Shown here piece after piece: positions 1 through 4,540 of a DNA stretch of 6,356 nucleotides (position 1 is the first letter of the stretch; every line of letters begins with the position of its first letter). The position numbers and the translations under genes are program-made. Source of the DNA: an uncultured Oscillospiraceae bacterium. Its GTDB lineage: Bacteria; Bacillota; Clostridia; Oscillospirales; Acutalibacteraceae. The notes beneath the pieces were generated by a model. The model did no database searches, was not told the origin of the DNA, and worked only from the letters and a program-made list of their open reading frames with translations. The stretch spans positions 1 to 6,356 of the forward strand of contig USBP01000088.1 in NCBI GenBank assembly GCA_900552985.1, in the 5' to 3' direction.

Positions 1-1330
1 AGGCCTCCTCGCATTCCTCCTGCGTGGCGTCTTCCTTGCCCCAGCGCAGGTTATCCAGTATCGTGCCGGAAAAGAGGACGTTTTTTTGCAGCACGACAGC
101 CACCTGATTGCGCAGCGTTTCCATATCGTAGGCGCGCACGTCTTTTCCGCCCACGCGCACGGCGCCGCTGTCCACATCGTACAAGCGGCTGATAAGGCTG
201 ACCAGGCTGGATTTGCCGCAGCCGGTGCCGCCGATGATGCCGATTGTTTCGCCAGAACGGATGTGCAGATCAATATCGTGCAGCGCTTCTTCCCCGCTGC
301 CGTGCTTGTAGGAGAAATGCACGTGGTCAAAATCAATGCTGCCGTCCGCAATTTCGGTGACAGGCTGCTCCGGGTTTGTCAAATCCGGCTGTTCCTCCAG
401 CACCTGCGCAATACGCCTGCCGCTTGCGGCGCTCATGGTCAGCATCACAAAGATCATGGAGAGCATCATCAGCGACATCAGCACGCTCATCACATAGCTG
501 AACATGGAGGTCAGCTCGCCCGTCGTCATGCTGCCGCTTACAATGAATCTGGCTCCGAACCAGGACAGGGCAATGATGCACCCATATATGACCAGCATCA
601 TGACAGGATTGTTCAGCGCCAAGAGCCCTTCTGCTTTGACAAACAGGCGATAAAGATTTTTTGCAGCCCTGGAAAATTTTTCGTTCTCATGCTCTTCCCG
701 GACATAGGCTTTCACCACGCGGATTGCGGAGACGTTTTCCTGCACACTGGCATTCAGATCGTCATATTTGCGGAATACCTGGTCAAAGGTTTTCATGGTT
801 TTGAGCATAATGAAGATCAAGGCCGCCGCCAGCACAGCGATGGCAATGAGAAAAATCAGGCTTAGCCTTAAATTGATGAAAAAGCACATGAACATGCTGC
901 AAATCAGCATGAGCGGCGCGCGAACTGTAATGCGCAGAATCATCTGATAAGCATTCTGCACGTTGGTTACATCCGTCGTCATACGGGTGACCAGGCCAGC
1001 CGTGCTGTATTTGTCAATGTTGGAGAAAGAAAATCGCTGAATGTTGGCATACATGCCGTCCCTCAGGTTGCAGGCGAACCCGGAAGAGGCTGCCGCCGCA
1101 TATTTTCCCGCCAAAAATCCAAACAACAGGCTGAGAAAAGCCATTGCCAGCATGATAGCGCCATAAAGGCAGATCTGTCCAAGATCTCTCGCTTCAATTC
1201 CCCGGTCGATAATCTGCGCTGTGATGAAGGGGATGAGCACTTCCATCAGCACCTCCAGCGCCGTAAAAACGGGAGTCAGCAGGGAAACCTTGCGATATGC
1301 CCCGATCTGCCGAAACAGCGTTTTAATCAT
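1..1330 (-). CDS. ABC exporter half-transporter, multidrug type (3' end outside window)
   Basis: Reading leftward from ATG at 1330, 443 codons are open to the window edge. Residues 1-310 form a six-helix exporter membrane domain with hydrophobic stretches near 17-41, 53-75, 137-153, 156-177, 240-260 and 275-299. Residues 330-443 start the nucleotide-binding domain: A-loop Tyr near 341, Walker A GGTGCGKSS at 367-375 (Lys373), and Q-loop Gln415 in VVLQKNVLFSGT. The signature motif, Walker B and catalytic Glu lie beyond the edge; a full half-transporter is about 580 residues, so roughly a quarter is missing. The start is fixed by AAAGGAGG at 1346-1339, eight bases upstream, and by the ATGA overlap with the MarR stop, which implies translational coupling. 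The family exports drugs or lipids across the inner membrane using ATP. MarR followed by two such halves is a common Firmicutes layout, so a partner gene probably follows to the left (inference). Substrate unknown. Confidence 0.93.
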   Translation of the reverse strand, partial: MIKTLFRQIGAYRKVSLLTPVFTALEVLMEVLIPFITAQIIDRGIEARDLGQICLYGAIMLAMAFLSLLFGFLAGKYAAAASSGFACNLRDGMYANIQRFSFSNIDKYSTAGLVTRMTTDVTNVQNAYQMILRITVRAPLMLICSMFMCFFINLRLSLIFLIAIAVLAAALIFIMLKTMKTFDQVFRKYDDLNASVQENVSAIRVVKAYVREEHENEKFSRAAKNLYRLFVKAEGLLALNNPVMMLVIYGCIIALSWFGARFIVSGSMTTGELTSMFSYVMSVLMSLMMLSMIFVMLTMSAASGRRIAQVLEEQPDLTNPEQPVTEIADGSIDFDHVHFSYKHGSGEEALHDIDLHIRSGETIGIIGGTGCGKSSLVSLISRLYDVDSGAVRVGGKDVRAYDMETLRNQVAVVLQKNVLFSGTILDNLRWGKEDATQEECEEA

Positions 1331-1776
1331 ATGGCATTCCTCCTTTTGCTTTCTTGCTTCAGATTGGCCAGCATGGTGCGCAGGCTGTTCTCCAGAATTT
1401 GCAGCTCCGGCTCTGGAATTTCCCGGCACAGGCAGGCCTGCTTTTTTTTCAGGCTGGCCTCAATTTGCCGTTCCGCCCGGCGCGCCTTATCTGTGAGGAC
1501 AATCCGCTTTTTGCGATCGTCCGCCGGCTCGGTGGTCAGTTCCAGATAGCCTTTTTTCCGCAGTTCCTTTAAGGTGCAGGAAATGGCGGATTTAGAAATT
1601 CCGCTTTTTAAATGAAGATCGGTTGCGTAGAGAACGGCGCCTTTTTGAGTGAGCAGATAATCCAGCAGCAGGCCTTGCGAGGAGGTCAGGCCGTATTGCT
1701 CCAAAACCTCCCGCCCGGATTGCTCCAGGGCGGTATGCAGCTGCTTAATCAGCCAGATGATCTGATAGCTCTTCAT
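1327..1776 (-). CDS. MarR-family transcriptional regulator
   Basis: This 149-residue protein has the usual MarR length and layout: N-terminal dimerisation helices (about 1-45), a winged helix-turn-helix at about 50-95, and a C-terminal dimerisation helix (about 97-140). The recognition part reads SGISKSAISCTLKELRKKGY (59-78), and the wing carries the family's D-x-R pattern in EPADDRKKRIVLT (83-95). The start ATG at 1776 is preceded by AAAGGAG at 1793-1787. The stop TGA overlaps the exporter start by four bases, so regulator and exporter are co-transcribed and probably coupled. By family precedent it is a dimeric repressor of its own operon released by small phenolic or drug-like ligands. Palindromes in its upstream region are its likely operators. 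Cys115 and Cys117 sit in the C-terminal helix region; they are not placed like the N-terminal sensing Cys of OhrR, so redox sensing is not supported. Ligand unknown. Confidence 0.93.
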   Translation of the reverse strand: MKSYQIIWLIKQLHTALEQSGREVLEQYGLTSSQGLLLDYLLTQKGAVLYATDLHLKSGISKSAISCTLKELRKKGYLELTTEPADDRKKRIVLTDKARRAERQIEASLKKKQACLCREIPEPELQILENSLRTMLANLKQESKRRNAI

Positions 1777-1812
1777 CTGCCAGCGCTCCTTTTGAAAAGA
1801 TGTTCAGGCTTT

Positions 1813-1834
1813 GATTGTTTGTTTTAAAACAATC
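1813..1834. promoter_or_regulatory. Inverted repeat, likely MarR operator
   Basis: Perfect 8-base arms GATTGTTT (1813-1820) and AAACAATC (1827-1834) are separated by six bases. A second perfect palindrome, TTGTTTTAAAACAA (1819-1832), lies inside with its centre shifted by two bases. The site falls about 6 to 27 bases downstream of the predicted marR transcription start, where a bound dimer would block RNA polymerase. The 22-base size and TTGT/ACAA half-sites suit a MarR dimer. Assignment to this particular MarR protein is inference from position. Confidence 0.55.
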
Positions 1835-1846
1835 CGCCTGTAAACC

Positions 1847-1874
1847 ATTGTACTCATTTTTACTTGCAAGTGAA
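1847..1874 (-). promoter_or_regulatory. Candidate promoter for the marR-ABC operon
   Basis: Reading leftward, TTCACT (1874-1869, four of six matches to the -35 consensus) is followed after 16 bases by TACAAT (1852-1847, five of six matches to the -10 consensus). Transcription would start near 1840, leaving a leader of about 64 bases before the marR start. The spacer contains a perfect 10-base palindrome and the early transcribed region holds a larger inverted repeat, as expected for a self-repressing MarR gene. Judged by eye; no start site is known. Confidence 0.45.
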
Positions 1875-1878
1875 TTCA
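1862..1878. promoter_or_regulatory. Paired palindromes over both -35 regions
   Basis: ACTTGCAAGT (1862-1871) and TGAATTCA (1871-1878) are perfect palindromes sharing one base. They cover the predicted -35 elements of both divergent promoters, so a protein bound here could shut off or switch both directions. Either the MarR or the LysR protein could be the binder; the sequence does not decide. Confidence 0.4.
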
Positions 1879-1892
1879 AAAAATGTTATTGT
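1864..1892 (+). promoter_or_regulatory. Candidate promoter for the lysR-family gene
   Basis: TTGCAA (1864-1869) and TATTGT (1887-1892) are 17 bases apart, four of six matches to consensus at each element. The predicted start is near 1899, giving an mRNA leader of about 80 bases. The -35 overlaps the leftward -35 by one base at 1869, so polymerase could not occupy both promoters at once. The match is weak, as is common for autoregulated LysR genes. Confidence 0.3.
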
Positions 1893-1912
1893 TAATAAAA
1901 AAGTTTTATTAA
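1892..1912. promoter_or_regulatory. AT-rich dyad near the lysR transcription start
   Basis: Arms TTAATAAAA (1892-1900) and TTTTATTAA (1904-1912) are perfect 9-base inverted repeats around AAG. The dyad overlaps or directly follows the predicted rightward -10. LysR-type regulators usually bind interrupted AT-rich dyads near their own promoters, so this is a candidate autoregulatory site; it does not match a strict ATC-N9-GAT form. In RNA it would be only a weak hairpin. Confidence 0.35.
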
Positions 1913-1914
1913 TC

Positions 1915-1949
1915 CCGGCGGACTGGGCCGGAGCGCTCCGGCCCGCCGG
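1915..1949 (+). other. GC-rich hairpin in the lysR mRNA leader
   Basis: A perfect 20-base palindrome lies at 1925-1944 (GGGCCGGAG and its complement CTCCGGCCC around CG). An outer stem CCGGC (1915-1919) with GCCGG (1945-1949) extends it, leaving a five-base bulge on the left side. It stands in sharp contrast to the AT-rich DNA just before it and ends 16 bases before the GGAGG of the lysR start. No T-run follows on the plus strand, so it is not an ordinary intrinsic terminator. Possible roles are translation control, transcript stability or a protein-binding site. Confidence 0.5.
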
Positions 1950-1965
1950 TCATGATTCTGCGATT

Positions 1966-1970
1966 GGAGG
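1966..1970 (+). promoter_or_regulatory. Ribosome binding site that fixes a TTG start
   Basis: GGAGG lies eight bases before TTG at 1979. The upstream in-frame ATG at 1952 has no such site; it is preceded by the GC-rich hairpin. Starting at TTG gives MNTFQLSCF, the usual LysR-family N-terminus, so TTG is the better start. Confidence 0.75.
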
Positions 1971-1978
1971 CAAGAGGC

Positions 1979-2902
1979 TTGAATACGTTTCAGCTAAGCT
2001 GCTTCCTGGCGGTAGCGGAAAATCTGAGCTTTGCGCGGGCTGCGGAGCAGTTAAATGTCACACAGCCTGCGGTGACCCATCAGATCCGCTCGCTCGAGGA
2101 GGAGCTCAATGTTAAGCTGTTGAAAAGAACCACGCGTACAGTGGAGATAACCACCGCCGGATATGCGTTTTTAGGGGACGCCAGAAATATGCTGGCCATC
2201 TCCATGCGGGCGAAAAAGCGTTTTGAAACGCCTTTGGGCAGCGAGCCGCAGCCGTTTGCCATTGGATGCCACAGCGACACGCATCTGTTCTTGCTGCCGG
2301 AGGTTTTGCACCGGTTGACAGAGCAGTTCCCGCACCTGCATCCGCTTTTGCGGACAGTTCCGTTTCAGCACCTGTATCGCCTTTTGGAGGAGGAAGAGGT
2401 TGATGTAATCATTGGGTTTCGGGAGCCGGATTCCAGAAAAACGCCCGGCGTTTATCGGGAATTGCAAAAATCGCCCATTGTATGCCTTTGCAGCGCAGAC
2501 AATCCACTGGCTGCTGAGGGCAGCGTGGATTTTGAGCGGCTTAGAGCAGAGCGGTTGGTTTTAAACGCTCCGGTTGCTGCTCCATCGGCCATTGCCCAGC
2601 TACAGGGGATTTTGATGGAGGGGCGGCCCTTTTCTGAGCTTTATTTCTGCCAGTCCGCAGAGGCCGTGGTGGTGCTTGTGCAGGCAGGGATGGGTATTGC
2701 GCTGCTGCCGGAGCTATTGATCCCGCCCTCTTTGCCTCTCGCGCGTCTGCCCATCACGGGGGTAGGGGCCATTTCCTTCGGCCTTTACTATAAGAGCTTG
2801 CAGGGGAATACGCCGCTGAGAAGCTTTTTGCACATCATGCAGGAGGAGATGAGAAGGCCGCCTCAGCGGGAAACGCCGCAAAACACGGCCACCCTGCGTT
2901 GA
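1979..2902 (+). CDS. LysR-family transcriptional regulator
   Basis: From the TTG start the protein has 307 residues, typical for LysR-type regulators. Residues 1-60 form the winged helix-turn-helix: FLAVAENLSFARAAEQLNVT at 9-28, then QPAVTHQIRSLEEEL at 29-43 and the KLLKRTTRTVEITTAG wing. A linker helix (about 63-84) leads into a substrate-binding-like effector domain (about 92-290), with the usual VDVIIGF near 141-147, a Cys-containing SPIVCLCSADNPLA segment and QAGMGIALLPE at 235-245. Beginning at ATG 1952 would add nine residues not expected for the family. The gene is divergent from the marR-exporter operon and shares its control region. LysR proteins usually regulate themselves and a neighbouring or divergent target with a small-molecule co-inducer; whether the exporter operon is its target is unknown. 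The last 15 or so residues (RRPPQRETPQNTATLR) look like a disordered tail. Confidence 0.93.
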   Translation: MNTFQLSCFLAVAENLSFARAAEQLNVTQPAVTHQIRSLEEELNVKLLKRTTRTVEITTAGYAFLGDARNMLAISMRAKKRFETPLGSEPQPFAIGCHSDTHLFLLPEVLHRLTEQFPHLHPLLRTVPFQHLYRLLEEEEVDVIIGFREPDSRKTPGVYRELQKSPIVCLCSADNPLAAEGSVDFERLRAERLVLNAPVAAPSAIAQLQGILMEGRPFSELYFCQSAEAVVVLVQAGMGIALLPELLIPPSLPLARLPITGVGAISFGLYYKSLQGNTPLRSFLHIMQEEMRRPPQRETPQNTATLR

Positions 2903-2975
2903 GAAAAGGCTGCGCGCGGGCGCTGGGCGGCAAGCTTTCGTTTTTAGAGGAGCTGTCTTTGGCTGTTGGACGGGT

Positions 2976-2993
2976 GGCGTCAAAGCGCCTTTT
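2976..2993 (+). terminator. Weak intrinsic terminator candidate after lysR
   Basis: GGCGT (2976-2980) pairs with GCGCC (2985-2989), including one U-G pair, around a CAAA loop and is followed by TTTT. It lies 73 bases beyond the lysR stop. The stem is short and the T-run only four bases, so termination would be inefficient. A T-run at 2940-2945 closer to the gene has no convincing stem before it. Confidence 0.3.
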
Positions 2994-3037
2994 GTGCGCC
3001 GGAGGAAAGGAGCTCTTCCAAACTTCAAAAAAATTTT

Positions 3038-3059
3038 GCGGAAACATTGCTTTTTCCGC
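3038..3059. repeat. Inverted repeat upstream of hisS
   Basis: GCGGAAA (3038-3044) and TTTCCGC (3053-3059) are perfect 7-base arms around eight bases. AAA at 3062-3064 can extend the pairing with TTT at 3035-3037 past a two-base bulge. The right arm overlaps the hisS promoter candidate, so it could be an operator; if transcribed from lysR it could also act as a hairpin. No T-run follows on the plus strand. Confidence 0.4.
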
Positions 3060-3075
3060 GCAAACATGTGAAAAT
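3047..3075 (+). promoter_or_regulatory. Candidate hisS-aspS promoter with extended -10
   Basis: TTGCTT (3047-3052) and GAAAAT (3070-3075) are 17 bases apart. TG at 3067-3068, one base before the -10, gives an extended -10 that could offset the poor hexamers. Transcription would begin near 3082, leaving about 109 leader bases. Weak by sequence, but some promoter is expected here given the weak upstream terminator and the change of function from lysR. Confidence 0.3.
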
Positions 3076-3104
3076 AAAAAGAAATGATTGCATCGGCAAA
3101 ATAA

Positions 3105-3130
3105 GGCCGCAGCGGTTTCTCTCTGCGGCC
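3105..3130 (+). other. Stem-loop 1 in the hisS leader
   Basis: GGCCGCAG (3105-3112) and CTGCGGCC (3123-3130) make a perfect 8-bp, very GC-rich stem with a 10-base loop. GCATTTCC follows, not a T-run, so it is not a clear terminator. The 3' arm can instead pair (GCGGC, 3125-3129) with GCCGC at 3155-3159, which would disrupt this stem and the next one. No T-box consensus is near it. Confidence 0.5.
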
Positions 3131-3136
3131 GCATTT

Positions 3137-3176
3137 CCGGCTTCGTGATTTTTCGCCGCCGGTGCAACCCCATGCA
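3137..3176 (+). other. Stem-loops next to the hisS ribosome binding site
   Basis: CCGGC (3137-3141) can pair with GCCGG (3158-3162) around a 16-base U-rich loop. Directly after it, TGCA (3163-3166) can pair with TGCA (3173-3176) around ACCCCA, ending on the first base of the hisS AAAGGAG (3176-3182). Each stem is short, so individual stability is modest; the stacking of both against the ribosome binding site is the notable point. Confidence 0.3.
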
Positions 3177-3190
3177 AAGGAGAGAACGCA

Positions 3191-4540
3191 ATGGCACTGC
3201 TGACGCAAAGCATCAAGGGCACGCAGGATACGCTGCCTGCTGAGAGCTATAAAAACCAGTACCTGGAGCAATCCATGCTGGAGATCGCGCGGAATTTCGG
3301 CTATCATGAAATCCGCACGCCGGTTTTTGAGCATACAGAGCTTTTCCAGCGCTCTGTCGGGGATACGACTGACGTTGTGCAGAAGGAGATGTATACCTTC
3401 GACGATAAGGGGGGGCGCTCCATCACCCTGCGCCCGGAGGGAACGGCCGGCGCGGTGCGCGCGTTTCTGGAGCACGGGCTGCACAATGAGGCCCTGCCGC
3501 AAAAGGTCTGTTACCTTACCTCCTGCTATCGTTATGAAAAGCCGCAGGCAGGGCGGCTTCGTGAATTCCATCAGTTCGGCGTTGAGTGCCTGGGCGCGGC
3601 GGCCCCCGCTGCGGATGCGGAGATTATCTCTCTGGCGGCGAATATTTTTGATTTCCTCGGCGTCGAGCATCTGCACCTCGAGCTTAATTCCATTGGCTGC
3701 CCTGCCTGCCGGGCAGAATACCATAAGGCGCTGTACGATTATTTCAGCGCTCGTAAGGGAGAACTGTGCGAAACCTGCCAGAGCAGGCTGGAGCGCAACC
3801 CTATGCGCATTCTGGACTGTAAGAGCCCCGTCTGCCAGGAGATCGCAAAGGGCGCGCCGTTGATGCTGGATTACCTCTGTGAGGATTGCAGGGCGCATTT
3901 TGAGCGCGTCAAGGCCTATCTGGATGCAATGGAGATTGCTTATACCATCAACCCCCGCATTGTGCGCGGGCTGGATTACTACACGCGCACGGTGTTTGAA
4001 TTCGTCTCCGATGAGAGCGGCGCGCAGGGCACAGTGTGCGGCGGCGGGCGGTATGACGGCCTTGTGGAGGAGCTCGGCGGCCCGCATGTGCCGTCCCTGG
4101 GCTTTGCCATGGGGCTTGAGCGGCTGATGCTGCTGATGCAGGCGCAAAAAACGCCCTTCCCGGAAGCGCCCGGGTGTGATCTTTATATCGCTGCCATGGG
4201 CGACAGGGCGATGGTTGAGGCGGTTAAAATGACAGCCGCCGTCCGGGAGGATGGAATGGCGGCGCAATATGACCTGGCAGGCCGTTCTGTAAAGGCGCAG
4301 ATGAAATATGCCAACAAGCTCGGCGCCCGCTATACCATGGTGCTTGGAGACAGCGAGCTTGATACAGGCAGGGCTGCGCTTAAAAATATGGAGACGGGGG
4401 AAACGCAGGAGGTGGAGCTCGCCTCCTTTGCGGAGGATTTTATGGGAATGGTTGTGCATGAGACCGCCAACCAGCTTGCGGATTTTTTAAATGAGGAAGG
4501 CGCCGGCGATTTGCAGGCGCTTCTGGGAGGGAATGTATAA
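3191..4540 (+). CDS. hisS: Histidyl-tRNA synthetase
   Basis: HisRS is a dimeric cytoplasmic class II enzyme joining histidine to tRNA-His with ATP. All landmarks are present: RPEGT (81-85) in the active site, motif 2 SCYRYEKPQAGRLREFHQFG (111-130), the histidine-specific loop RGLDYYTRTVFEF (259-271) and motif 3 GFAMGLERLMLL (304-315). The anticodon-binding domain starts near 329. Between the catalytic motifs is an insertion with eight cysteines in four pairs (170/173, 193/196, 210/215, 230/233), absent at matching places of the E. coli enzyme as I recall it and suggestive of zinc binding. At 449 residues it is about 25 longer than E. coli HisRS, the excess being a C-terminal tail after about 420. 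ATG at 3191 follows AAAGGAG (3176-3182) by eight bases. Its stop overlaps the aspS start by one base (TAATG), so the two are co-transcribed and probably coupled. No damage seen. Confidence 0.98.
   Translation: MALLTQSIKGTQDTLPAESYKNQYLEQSMLEIARNFGYHEIRTPVFEHTELFQRSVGDTTDVVQKEMYTFDDKGGRSITLRPEGTAGAVRAFLEHGLHNEALPQKVCYLTSCYRYEKPQAGRLREFHQFGVECLGAAAPAADAEIISLAANIFDFLGVEHLHLELNSIGCPACRAEYHKALYDYFSARKGELCETCQSRLERNPMRILDCKSPVCQEIAKGAPLMLDYLCEDCRAHFERVKAYLDAMEIAYTINPRIVRGLDYYTRTVFEFVSDESGAQGTVCGGGRYDGLVEELGGPHVPSLGFAMGLERLMLLMQAQKTPFPEAPGCDLYIAAMGDRAMVEAVKMTAAVREDGMAAQYDLAGRSVKAQMKYANKLGARYTMVLGDSELDTGRAALKNMETGETQEVELASFAEDFMGMVVHETANQLADFLNEEGAGDLQALLGGNV

Noticed and set aside
86..865. A 259-codon plus-strand open frame
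   Set aside because: It is the antisense of the ABC exporter, whose Walker A, Q-loop and membrane segments are clear; the His/Gln-rich translation looks like an antisense artefact.
1952..1954. ATG as the lysR start
   Set aside because: It has no ribosome binding site, and the added nine residues do not fit the family; TTG at 1979 fits both tests.
2969..2988. GGGTGGCGTCAAAGCG, superficially like the T-box consensus
   Set aside because: Only GGGTGG matches; the ACCGCG half is missing, it lies about 200 bases before hisS, and no specifier-loop features or following terminator were recognised.
3001..3012. Strong ribosome-binding-like sequence GGAGGAAAGGAG
   Set aside because: No ATG, GTG or TTG follows at 5-12 bases, and no convincing small gene begins there.
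2899..3087. A 62-codon frame beginning with TTG at the lysR stop
   Set aside because: There is no ribosome binding site at a useful distance, the composition is low-information, and the frame runs through the inverted repeat and promoter candidate before hisS.
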